NCBI GenBank assembly: GCA_963735115.1
Contig: CAVTJR010000003.1
Location: forward strand, 1,116,001 to 1,180,000
Reading direction: 5' to 3'
DNA length: 64,000 nt
Source of the DNA: JAKACA01 sp963735115
GTDB lineage: Bacteria > Actinomycetota > Acidimicrobiia > Acidimicrobiales > Bog-793
Part shown: positions 52,202 to 59,612 of the stretch, piece by piece
How positions within the stretch are numbered: the first letter of the stretch is position 1
How the letters are laid out: each line of letters opens with the position of its first letter
Program-made: the position numbers and the translations under genes
The notes under the pieces: generated by a model
Seen by the model: the letters and a program-made list of their open reading frames with translations, nothing else
Databases searched by the model: none
Told to the model about the DNA's origin: nothing

Positions 52202-53841
52202 GTCAGACCCCCCTGTGCAACTGGCGGCTGCTGCTCTACAGCGTCCTTCGGGGCGGATCCGTTCCTGTGGGTGTCCGCCTCCACGGACGGCAGGCGCCCG
52301 CGAGAGGAGCGTGCCTTCTTGTGGGCTGCCTGTCGCTTCGAATCCTGCCCGTACCCGTAGTAGTAGGCGTAGCCGGACGACGCCTTCGGCGTCACCTCGT
52401 TCAAGATGACGCCGGCGAGGGCGATGTGGGCGGTCTCGAGCATGTCGAGCGCGAGCCGCAGTTGACGTTTCCTCGTGCGGCCGAACGCCGTTATCACGAC
52501 CGTGGCGTCCGTCACCTGTCCGAGGGCGAGCGAGTCGGCCACCGGCAGCAGCGGCGGGCTGTCGACGAGCACCATGTCGAAGTTTGCCGCCAGCTCCTTG
52601 AAGACGTTCTGCACGGCTGCGTCGGCGAGCGCGCGGTGGGGATCAGGCGGCAGCGGCCCGGTGTCGAGGATCCAGAGGTTGGGCACTCCGTCAACAGCCA
52701 CCACCGCCTCCTGCAGTGTCGCCTCGCCGAGGAGGACCGACATCAGCCCGGCACCGCGGCTCCCGTTGAAGAACGTCCCGAGGCGAGGTCGGCGAAGATC
52801 GCAGGAGACGACGACGGTGCGCTCGCCGCTCTCGGCCAGCACGACACCGAGGTTGGCAACCGTGGCCGTCTTGCCGTCGCCCTCCGCCGGGCTCGTGATG
52901 ACCACTGAGTGGATCTCCCGCTCTCGAGCAAGGAACTTGAGGCTTGCCCGCAGCGACCAGTACGCCTCGACCTCAGGGGTCGTGGGTTTCGTGAGCGACG
53001 CGAGCACCGGATCGCTCGCCCGCGTCCATGATTCCAGCTTCGGGATGGCCGCCAGCACGGGCACGTCACGAATGATCTTCTGCACATCGCCTGCCGAGGT
53101 GAGCCTGTCGTCGCGATTGTCCACCAGGAAGGCGAGGCCCAAGCCGACGATGACGCCGAGCAGGAGCCCGAGAAGGACATCGTTGATCGGCTTCGACGAG
53201 CTCGGCGTCGTCGGCACCGATGCCACCGTTCCGGCGATGATGCCGCTCGTCGGGTCTCCCAGCGCAGCCTCGGCGTTGGCGAGGTCCTCGTCGACGCCGG
53301 CCAAAGTGGCGGCGATGGCGGCTTTCTGCGTCGGATTGCGCCTGGCACGGGCCTCTTGCTTGCTGAGCAGCCCGACGTCGATCTTGTACTGGGCGACGAG
53401 AGCGCTTGCCTGTGAGGTGGCGAGATCCAGCTCGTAGGTGACAAAGGCGCCTGCGTACGCGTTGGCGACGGCGGCCGCGTCGCTCGGCCGTGTGCTCGTG
53501 GCGGCGATGGCGATGAGGTTGGTGGCGCCGACGAGATAGACCGACACGGGCGGAGGGTTGCGACCGAGCTGTGCCCGCACGAGGCTGACCACTTGCGGAC
53601 TCGTGGCGAGCTGGGCGTCGGTGGCGAGCTGGCTCGTCGTGAGCGGTTGCGTACCAGTCGTGGGCGAGCCCGTGCCCTGGGCGAGCACGCGCGCCGTCGC
53701 CGTGTACTGCTTGACCTGGGTCTCGGAGAACACGAGGGCTCCCCCGACGGCGAGCACGACGACGGCGACGACCCACCACTTGCGGCGGTTGACGACCTGC
53801 AGGTACGCCGTCAGCGACTGGTCTGACGCCGTGTCATCCAT
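52162..53841 (-). CDS. Wzz/CpsCD-type chain-length regulator fused to BY-kinase
   Basis: A 559-residue protein. A Wzz domain spans two membrane helices (about 22-40 and 225-245). The cytosolic ATPase has a Walker A variant SPAEGDGKTATVANLG, Walker A-prime VVVSCDLRRPRLG and Walker B MVLVDSPPLLPVAD. The C-terminal Tyr cluster GYAYYYGYGQ is the usual autophosphorylation site. It controls length and export of exopolysaccharide by phosphorylation cycling. The tail after the Tyr cluster is long and charged. It leads the minus-strand pair with the ABC exporter. Confidence 0.9.
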   Translation of the reverse strand: MDDTASDQSLTAYLQVVNRRKWWVVAVVVLAVGGALVFSETQVKQYTATARVLAQGTGSPTTGTQPLTTSQLATDAQLATSPQVVSLVRAQLGRNPPPVSVYLVGATNLIAIAATSTRPSDAAAVANAYAGAFVTYELDLATSQASALVAQYKIDVGLLSKQEARARRNPTQKAAIAATLAGVDEDLANAEAALGDPTSGIIAGTVASVPTTPSSSKPINDVLLGLLLGVIVGLGLAFLVDNRDDRLTSAGDVQKIIRDVPVLAAIPKLESWTRASDPVLASLTKPTTPEVEAYWSLRASLKFLAREREIHSVVITSPAEGDGKTATVANLGVVLAESGERTVVVSCDLRRPRLGTFFNGSRGAGLMSVLLGEATLQEAVVAVDGVPNLWILDTGPLPPDPHRALADAAVQNVFKELAANFDMVLVDSPPLLPVADSLALGQVTDATVVITAFGRTRKRQLRLALDMLETAHIALAGVILNEVTPKASSGYAYYYGYGQDSKRQAAHKKARSSRGRLPSVEADTHRNGSAPKDAVEQQPPVAQGGLTWNRPAGQAEAPG

Positions 53842-54289
53842 GCCGGCTACCGGCGACCGAGAAGGCGTGTTGGGGCAGCTGGCCGGCAGGTGGTCCAGCA
53901 GCGTCGAGCACCCTCGGCTCGGTCGGCTTCCGCCGGTGGTCCACCCACCTCATAGCGGTCGAAACCCGACACAACGCAAAATGATCTCTCGCCATGCCTT
54001 TCCGATCTTGAGCGGCACAACAGGCGCGCTCGAAACAGCCGCCTTCGGAGAACGGACCTCCGAGGACCCTCGCCCGACGGGCATGTTTACCAGAAATCGC
54101 CATGCGCTCTCAGGGGCACCTCACTCTCAGTGGTACGGCAACTACTTGGAGTGAATGGGAGTCCCCTGAGAAGCGCAATGCACCATCGAACGGGGCCGCT
54201 CGTGGGCGGCAATGCGAGTGGCGGCGGCCGGCTGCCCAGATGCGTGCAAAGCCGCCGAGGGCGCCTGCAGGGAGGCAAAGAAAGCCAGG
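53842..54289. other. Intergenic region upstream of BY-kinase and secreted protein
   Basis: About 450 bases between divergent genes. Open frames here overlap one another and lack protein-like character. I found no tRNA or named riboswitch. The region likely holds the BY-kinase promoter, but no clear -10/-35 pair was identified on that strand. Confidence 0.5.
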
Positions 54290-54317
54290 TTCACGCCGAT
54301 ATGGCCCGCGGTATAGT
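54290..54317 (+). promoter_or_regulatory. Promoter TTCACG-N16-TATAGT
   Basis: TTCACG at 54290-54295 and TATAGT at 54312-54317 with a 16-nt spacer. It would give a UTR of about 55 nt before the GTG at 54379. Confidence 0.5.
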
Positions 54318-54378
54318 CCCACCCAGCCCACCCCTGGGAGGCGTCGCGCGCCGCGGGGGCTGTGTCTCCGGAGGTGCA

Positions 54379-55206
54379 GTGAGGTCTGGTCCGGCATTTC
54401 GGTCAGTGGTTGCGACAGGAGCGGCACTGATGATGGCCGGTCTCGCAGTACCCACGAGCGCCTCGGCGGCGCCGCCGCCCGCCACCATCAAGGCTGCTCG
54501 CGCCTCGGTCAACTACACCTTCTTCGGTTGGCACGGCAAGGCGGTGTCGGAACCCGTCGTGCTGAGCGGGACCTTCACCGACGCAGTGGCGGGCGAGAAA
54601 GCCCAGCTTCTCTGGAAGCCCTTCCCGTTCACAGGAGCAGAGCAGGTCGGCCCGTCGAAGGCGCTCAGCGTCGCCCGCAACCACAAGGCGCCCTTCTCCT
54701 TCAGCGTGCAACCCGAGACGGCGACGGAGTACTCCGTCAACCTGTTGAACCCGGACGGTTCCGTCAACGGCACCTTCGCGCTCGAGACGCTCTACGTCGT
54801 GTCAACGCGAAGCCTCGGTGCCGGCAAGGTCGACTGCATCGGCAACACCTGCCACATCTCCTTTACGCTCCTGCGCTTTCTCCCTGTCGCCGTCAGCACC
54901 GCTGAGCTTGCGAAGCCCTACTACGACTACCTGGGGTTGAGTTTCAGCGGAAGGTCAACCCCAGCCCCGCCCACTTTCATGTACCGGAAGTCCGGCTGGA
55001 CCGTCTCGAAGACGACGGCTGTTCCGAGGGTGGCGAGCGAGTACGAGACCACGTTCCGCTTGTCCTTTCATCTCGAGAAGGCGAATTACAGCTACGTCGC
55101 CGATGCCTGCACGATCGACTCCGAGTCGACGGACGGGTTCGGCCTTCCCGGCCATCACGCCTGCGGCAACGCCAGGGTGCCCGTAACGACGAGCTACCTC
55201 GGCTGA
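54379..55206 (+). CDS. Secreted protein of unknown function
   Basis: A 275-residue protein with a classical signal peptide (VRSGPAFRSVVATGAALMMA, cleavage after ASA near residue 30). The mature part is beta-rich, with Cys pairs (CIGNTC and CTIDS ... HACG) suited to disulfides. TFMYRKSGWTVSK is unlike any family I know. GGAGG lies 4 nt before the GTG. It sits at the end of the polysaccharide region and might be a surface or matrix protein (inference). Confidence 0.75.
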   Translation: MRSGPAFRSVVATGAALMMAGLAVPTSASAAPPPATIKAARASVNYTFFGWHGKAVSEPVVLSGTFTDAVAGEKAQLLWKPFPFTGAEQVGPSKALSVARNHKAPFSFSVQPETATEYSVNLLNPDGSVNGTFALETLYVVSTRSLGAGKVDCIGNTCHISFTLLRFLPVAVSTAELAKPYYDYLGLSFSGRSTPAPPTFMYRKSGWTVSKTTAVPRVASEYETTFRLSFHLEKANYSYVADACTIDSESTDGFGLPGHHACGNARVPVTTSYLG

Positions 55207-55268
55207 AGCCGCCTCGGTTTGTCAACCGAGCGTCCGCCGCTTCGCCGGCCGCTCGCTGAGGCGGCCTC

Positions 55269-55274
55269 TACACT
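55269..55274 (+). promoter_or_regulatory. -10 box TACACT of a leaderless leader ORF
   Basis: TACACT ends 7 nt before the ATG at 55282. Confidence 0.45.
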
Positions 55275-55281
55275 TGCCGGC

Positions 55282-55350
55282 ATGACAACGGTCATGGTCC
55301 GCCGTGTCCGGGCGGAAACCAACGTGGTGGGGGTACCACCGACTCGATAG
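55282..55350 (+). CDS. Putative 22-aa leader peptide overlapping the rRNA methyltransferase start
   Basis: The ATG is 7 nt after TACACT. The ORF (MTTVMVRRVRAETNVVGV onward) ends at a TAG at 55348-55350 and overlaps the first 15 codons of the methyltransferase in another frame. Erm genes are often controlled by leader peptides through ribosome stalling, so this position is suggestive. Alternatively a base indel separates a true N-terminus from the rest. Confidence 0.35.
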   Translation: MTTVMVRRVRAETNVVGVPPTR

Positions 55351-55957
55351 CCGTTGGGCGGCTCGCCTCGTCGAGGAGGCAGCGATCGCCCCGGACGAAC
55401 TCGTGCTCGACATCGGCGCCGGCACGGGCGCCCTGACGGCTCCACTGTTGGCTGCCGGCGCTCGGGTGATCGCCATCGAATTGCACGATGGTCGCGCACG
55501 CCAACTGCGGGAGCGCTTCCCGCACGAGCGCGTCGTCGTCGTGCTGGCTGACGCCAGCGACCTGCGGCTCCCCCGGCAGCCGTTTCGAGTCGTCGCCAAC
55601 CCTCCCTTCGCCGTGACGACGTCGCTCATCCGGCGGCTCCTCGGGCCGGGCAGCCGCCTCGTGCGCGCCGACCTCGTCGTGCCGCAGCAGGTCGCCGCCC
55701 GCTGGATGTCCCCGCAGGCGCCGGCCGCCCGGCGCTGGAGTGCGGCATTCCGCATCTCCGTCGCCCGTCCGCTCCCGCGAGGCGCATTCCGACCCGCTGC
55801 CACCATGAACACCGTCGTGCTGCGGATCGAGGCTCGAAACCCCGCCCGCCGGCAGGTCACGAACGGTGCAGGTGCTCGACACCACCGGCGCGGGCAACGA
55901 CGACCTCGTGCACCAGCTCAGGCGGGAACAGCCCGTGCCCGAGAACCCCCGGAGTAG
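55304..55957 (+). CDS. rRNA adenine N6-dimethyltransferase (Erm/KsgA family)
   Basis: A 217-residue SAM-dependent methyltransferase. Motif I is DIGAGTGALT, the acidic end of strand 2 is AIELH, and motif IV is NPPF. WGYHRLDSRWAARLV at the N-terminus matches actinobacterial Erm enzymes such as mycobacterial Erm(37), which methylate 23S rRNA near A2058 and can give macrolide tolerance. It lacks the longer C-terminal domain of KsgA. Its 3' end overlaps rpiA on the opposite strand by 101 nt, and the last 35 residues look non-native, so the true end may be earlier. Confidence 0.78.
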   Translation: MSGRKPTWWGYHRLDSRWAARLVEEAAIAPDELVLDIGAGTGALTAPLLAAGARVIAIELHDGRARQLRERFPHERVVVVLADASDLRLPRQPFRVVANPPFAVTTSLIRRLLGPGSRLVRADLVVPQQVAARWMSPQAPAARRWSAAFRISVARPLPRGAFRPAATMNTVVLRIEARNPARRQVTNGAGARHHRRGQRRPRAPAQAGTARAREPPE

Positions 55958-56519
55958 CCGCCAAACGGGCCGCGAGAGCTCCGGGTGCGCCGACCTCTCC
56001 GTAGTAGTCGGCCAGAACGCCGCCGTCGGGCGTGAGGGGGGCGTCCCGCAACCGGCACTCCCCCGCCCCGCCGAGGGCTCGCACGGTGGCCGCCAGCCCG
56101 AAACGCAACAGCTCCACAGGCACCGGCGCTGCGAGCACGTCTACGAGCTTGTCGCTGGAGACGATGACGACGAAGCGATCCGCCGCCGCCGCCACGATCT
56201 TCTCCCGCGTGTGGGCGCCACCTCCGCCCTTGACGAGCCAGAAGTCCGCCGCCACCTGGTCGGCACCGTCGATGGCGATGTCGAGCCGGTCCAGCTGGTC
56301 GAACGGCTCCAGCTCGAGGCCTAGGCCGAGGCCCTGGGTCTCGGTGGCGATCGAGGTGGCGACACAGACGACGTTGAGGTGACGGGCGGCGAGGACCGGC
56401 AGCAGGCAGGCGACGGTTGACCCGCTGCCGAGGCCGACTCGCATGCCGTCCTCGACGAGCACGGCGGCCGCTTCCGCCGCGCGGCGCTTCTCCGCCTCGA
56501 TCTCGTCAGTCGACGGCAT
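55857..56519 (-). CDS. rpiA: Ribose-5-phosphate isomerase A
   Basis: A 220-residue RpiA of normal length. GLGSGST (phosphate loop), DGADQV and KGGGGAHTREK (catalytic base region) are present. It interconverts ribose-5-phosphate and ribulose-5-phosphate in the pentose phosphate pathway. A minus-strand TAAGGT ends 9 nt before the ATG, close to the leaderless spacing. It is divergent from the exonuclease gene with 56 nt between the starts. Confidence 0.93.
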   Translation of the reverse strand: MPSTDEIEAEKRRAAEAAAVLVEDGMRVGLGSGSTVACLLPVLAARHLNVVCVATSIATETQGLGLGLELEPFDQLDRLDIAIDGADQVAADFWLVKGGGGAHTREKIVAAAADRFVVIVSSDKLVDVLAAPVPVELLRFGLAATVRALGGAGECRLRDAPLTPDGGVLADYYGEVGAPGALAARLAATPGVLGHGLFPPELVHEVVVARAGGVEHLHRS

Positions 56520-56562
56520 TGTCCGGCGACCTTAGTTCGGGCAGGATCAGCTCCGAAGGACC

Positions 56563-56568
56563 TACCCT
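56563..56568 (+). promoter_or_regulatory. -10 box TACCCT of a leaderless start
   Basis: TACCCT ends 7 nt before the GTG at 56576. No Shine-Dalgarno is present. Confidence 0.45.
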
Positions 56569-56575
56569 CGGTTCC

Positions 56576-57460
56576 GTGATCGTCCACCTCGTCGATGGCA
56601 CCTACGAGCTCTTCCGGCAGTTCTTCGGCCAACGCCGCCAGGCGCGACCGGCGGTCGACGGCAAGGAGGTCGGTGCCACCTGGGGGGTCGTCGCCTCGGT
56701 GGTGGCGATGCTCGAGTCGGGCGAGCGCCACATCGGTGTCGCCACCGACCACGTCATCGAGTCGTTCCGCAACGAGCTGTGGCCCGGCTACAAGACCGGC
56801 GCCGGTGTGGCGCCCGAGCTGCGGGCGCAGTTCGAGCTCGCCGAGGAGGCCCTCGTCGCCCTCGGCGTCCGCGTCTGGCCGATGGTCGAGCTCGAGGCGG
56901 ACGACGCCCTCGCCTCGGCCGCGCACGTCTGTTCCGCCGACGCTCGCGTCGAGCAGGTCGTCATCTGGACACCCGACAAGGACCTCGGCCAGTGCGTCGT
57001 CGAGAGCCGCGTCGTGCAATTCGACCGGCGCAAGCGGCTCGTGATGGACGCCGCCGGCGTGCACGAGAAGTTCGGCGTCTGGCCGGCCTCGATCCCGGAC
57101 TGGCTGGCCCTCGTCGGTGACAGCGCCGACGGCTTCCCGGGCATCACCGGCTGGGGGAAGCAGTCGGCCGCCACGGTGCTCGATCACTACGGGCACCTCG
57201 AAGCCATCCCCCTCGACGTGTCGTCCTGGGACGGCGCCGTCGCCCGCCGTGTCAGAGCAGGGTCGCTCGTGGCGGCCCTGGCGGAGGGGTTCGAGCTGGC
57301 GCTCCTCTTCCGAGAGCTCGCCCGTCTCGTGATCGAGCCCTCCCTCCTCGCCTCCGCCGACGAGCTCGAGTGGGCAGGCCCGACCGCGGATTTCGAGACG
57401 GTGTGCGCCTATCTCGGCGACACGGGGCTCGCCGAGCGGGCGGCGGCGCTGGCACCCTGA
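56576..57460 (+). CDS. 5'-3' exonuclease/flap-endonuclease domain protein
   Basis: A 294-residue protein resembling the N-terminal nuclease domain of DNA polymerase I: VHLVDGTYELFRQFF with the first metal-binding Asp, YKTGAG, ELEADDALASAAH, WTPDKDLGQC, and the helix-hairpin-helix PDWLALVGDSADGFPGITGWG. Stand-alone proteins of this type process flaps or RNA primers. GTG 56576 begins conserved sequence and is 7 nt after TACCCT. Confidence 0.85.
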   Translation: MIVHLVDGTYELFRQFFGQRRQARPAVDGKEVGATWGVVASVVAMLESGERHIGVATDHVIESFRNELWPGYKTGAGVAPELRAQFELAEEALVALGVRVWPMVELEADDALASAAHVCSADARVEQVVIWTPDKDLGQCVVESRVVQFDRRKRLVMDAAGVHEKFGVWPASIPDWLALVGDSADGFPGITGWGKQSAATVLDHYGHLEAIPLDVSSWDGAVARRVRAGSLVAALAEGFELALLFRELARLVIEPSLLASADELEWAGPTADFETVCAYLGDTGLAERAAALAP

Positions 57461-57530
57461 GCACGGCGCCGCGCCGGCCGCCCGCTGACCGCCGGGCAGG
57501 CTCGGCTCCGGTATCTGCTACGGCTCGATC

Positions 57531-58115
57531 TCAGTACCCGTACCCGCCACCGCTCGATGACGTCGACGTCGTGGTGCTCGAACCGCTGGCCGACGAGGTC
57601 CGGGCGACGGACCAGTGGGGAATGCCGACGCCGTTGTCCTGACCGGGTGCGCTGTCACCGGAGAAGGTGTAGAGGGGCGAGCCGTTGTAGGTCACCTGCT
57701 CACCGCCGCCGGGTCGTGCCTCCGTCCCGAGACCGTGCATGCTCATCGAGAGCTGGTCACCGGAGGGCAGGAGAAGGGGCGGCCAGGTCGCAATGCACGA
57801 GGCCAGGCAGGCGATCTTGCCGGGCTTGTCGAGGGCGTACTCATACAGCGTGAAGCCCTTCGTGTTGACGAGGGCGGTGCTGCCGCCGACGCTGGCCGAC
57901 TTCACGAGGACCATGTCGGTGGCGCTCGACGACGACGTCGGGGTCGAGCTGCCGGCGCCGGGGGCGGCGGTGGTCGTCGTGGACGTGGACGCTGTCGAAC
58001 CGCAAGCGGCGGCCACGAGCGCGATCCCCCCGAGGGCACTCAAGAGCTTCAGGCGTCTGGGCAGGCGGTGCCCCGAGGCAGCTTTCGTGGTGGAACGTCT
58101 CGACCCTGTGACCAT
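57531..58115 (-). CDS. Secreted-repeat lipoprotein (Lipoprotein_15/COG4315-like)
   Basis: A 194-residue lipoprotein. The lipobox LVAAAC puts the acylated Cys at 38, followed by a Ser/Thr spacer. The mature part holds two units of the secreted-repeat family (VNTKGFTLYEYALDKPGKIA and VTYNGSPLYTFSGDSAPGQD). Function of the family is unknown; some members sit beside redox genes. AAGGAGCT precedes the ATG. The C-terminus is Ser/Thr/Gly-rich (SSSGGGYGY). Confidence 0.85.
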   Translation of the reverse strand: MVTGSRRSTTKAASGHRLPRRLKLLSALGGIALVAAACGSTASTSTTTTAAPGAGSSTPTSSSSATDMVLVKSASVGGSTALVNTKGFTLYEYALDKPGKIACLASCIATWPPLLLPSGDQLSMSMHGLGTEARPGGGEQVTYNGSPLYTFSGDSAPGQDNGVGIPHWSVARTSSASGSSTTTSTSSSGGGYGY

Positions 58116-58273
58116 CTCTCAGCTCCTTGTCAGCGACTTGCTAGGAGATACGGGGACCGGCTGCGGGTGGATTGCGCCCGTCCGAGCGATCCCCGGCGAC
58201 GAATGCCCCGAACGGACGAAGGTGGCGCCTACGGCGCGATTCTCGCGGGCGAACGGCGGCGGGTGGCGGACCC

Positions 58274-59497
58274 TCAGAAACGGCGGGCGGCCGGCAGGAT
58301 CTTCCCGCTCACCTCGCCGAGTCCGATCGGCTGGCCCCCGGTACCCGGCGCCGTCCCCCGGATCGTGACGACGTCGCCGTCCTGCAAGAAGGTGCGCTCG
58401 GAGCCGTCTGCCAAGCGAACGGGCTCTGCCCCGTTCCAGCTCAGCTCGAGGAGCGACCCCCGCTCCCCCGCCGTCGGCCCGCTGACGGTGCCAGAGCCGT
58501 AGAGATCGCCCGTGCGCAGGCTGGCGCCGTTCACCGTCATGTGGGCAAGCTGCTGGGCCGCCGTCCAGTACATGCCGGCGAAGGGCGGTCGGCTCACGAC
58601 CGTCCCGTTGCACTCGAGCTCGAGGCGGAGGTCGAGACCCCACGGCTCGGCGTCGGCCAGGTACGGCTGCAGCGGGAGGTCTCGCCTGGGAGGTTCGCAT
58701 CGGGCCGCCTCGAGGGCCGCCAACGGCACGACCCAGGGCGAGATCGAGGTGGCGAAGGACTTGGCGAGGAAGGGGCCGAGCGGGACGTACTCGAACGCCT
58801 GGATGTCGCGGGCCGACCAGTCGTTGAGGAGACAAAGGCCGAAGACGTGCTCGGCGAAGGAACCGACGCCCACGCTCTCGCCGAGCGACGTGCCCACTCC
58901 CACCACGAAACCCACCTCGACCTCCACATCGAGCCTCCTCGAAGGGGCAAAGCGCGGGGCGGCCTCGGCGAGGGCCTGCTGCTGCCCCCACGGCCGCCGC
59001 ACCGGCGTACCCGAGACGACGACCGTGCCGGATCGACCGTGATAGCCGATCGGCAGGTGTTTCCAATTCGGCGTGAGGGGCTCGGCGCCGGGCCGCAGCA
59101 TGCGACCCACATTGCTGGCGTGCTGCTCGGACGAGTAGAAGTCGACGTAGTCCGCCACCGCGAACGGCAGGTGGAGGCTGATGTCTTCTCTGGCGTGCAG
59201 GTGGGGTGCGACAACAGAGGCGTTGGCGGGGTCGGACAGCAGCGCCGTGAACCACTGGCGGATGCTGCGCCAGGTGACCGGCCCTGCCGCCATCAACGGG
59301 TTGAGCAGTGGTGCCGCTAGCAGGGCGGCCTGCTCCGGTCGCATGTGCAGCGCCTGGGAGGCAGAGGCTGCGTCGAGGACGAAGTCACTGACGCCCACGC
59401 CGATGCGTTGATCGCCGCCCCCGACCGAGAAGACGCCGTACGGGAGGCTCTCGACGGGAAAGAGGGAGTGCTCGGCGCCTGGGACAGCCCCGCTCAC
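58274..59497 (-). CDS. fahA: Fumarylacetoacetase
   Basis: A 407-residue enzyme of family length. VESLPYGVFS near the N-terminus, DYVDFYSSEQHASNVG, NWKHLPIGYHGR, LDVEVEVGFVVGVG and NDWSARDIQ contain the Ca/Mg ligands and catalytic His. It cleaves fumarylacetoacetate to fumarate and acetoacetate, the last step of tyrosine/homogentisate breakdown. No other gene of that pathway is in the window. GTG 59497 is chosen because it matches the usual N-terminus; the open frame extends to 59983 without homology. Confidence 0.9.
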   Translation of the reverse strand: MSGAVPGAEHSLFPVESLPYGVFSVGGGDQRIGVGVSDFVLDAASASQALHMRPEQAALLAAPLLNPLMAAGPVTWRSIRQWFTALLSDPANASVVAPHLHAREDISLHLPFAVADYVDFYSSEQHASNVGRMLRPGAEPLTPNWKHLPIGYHGRSGTVVVSGTPVRRPWGQQQALAEAAPRFAPSRRLDVEVEVGFVVGVGTSLGESVGVGSFAEHVFGLCLLNDWSARDIQAFEYVPLGPFLAKSFATSISPWVVPLAALEAARCEPPRRDLPLQPYLADAEPWGLDLRLELECNGTVVSRPPFAGMYWTAAQQLAHMTVNGASLRTGDLYGSGTVSGPTAGERGSLLELSWNGAEPVRLADGSERTFLQDGDVVTIRGTAPGTGGQPIGLGEVSGKILPAARRF

Positions 59498-59599
59498 GGG
59501 TTGCCCGGGAGGCAGGCTGTCGACAGGGGCGATGGAACGGGCCGCATGTGGCGTGCATCGTACGGCTCGACGGCTCGCCCGCGGACGTGATCGGCCCAG

Positions 59600-59605
59600 T
59601 AGCCT
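59600..59605 (+). promoter_or_regulatory. -10 box TAGCCT of a leaderless start
   Basis: TAGCCT ends 7 nt before the ATG at 59613, with no Shine-Dalgarno. Confidence 0.55.
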
Positions 59606-59612
59606 GCCGACG

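Noticed and set aside
53842..54378. Possible riboswitch upstream of the secreted protein
   Set aside because: I compared it by eye with glycine, c-di-GMP and c-di-AMP aptamer cores and found no match; only a promoter is supported.
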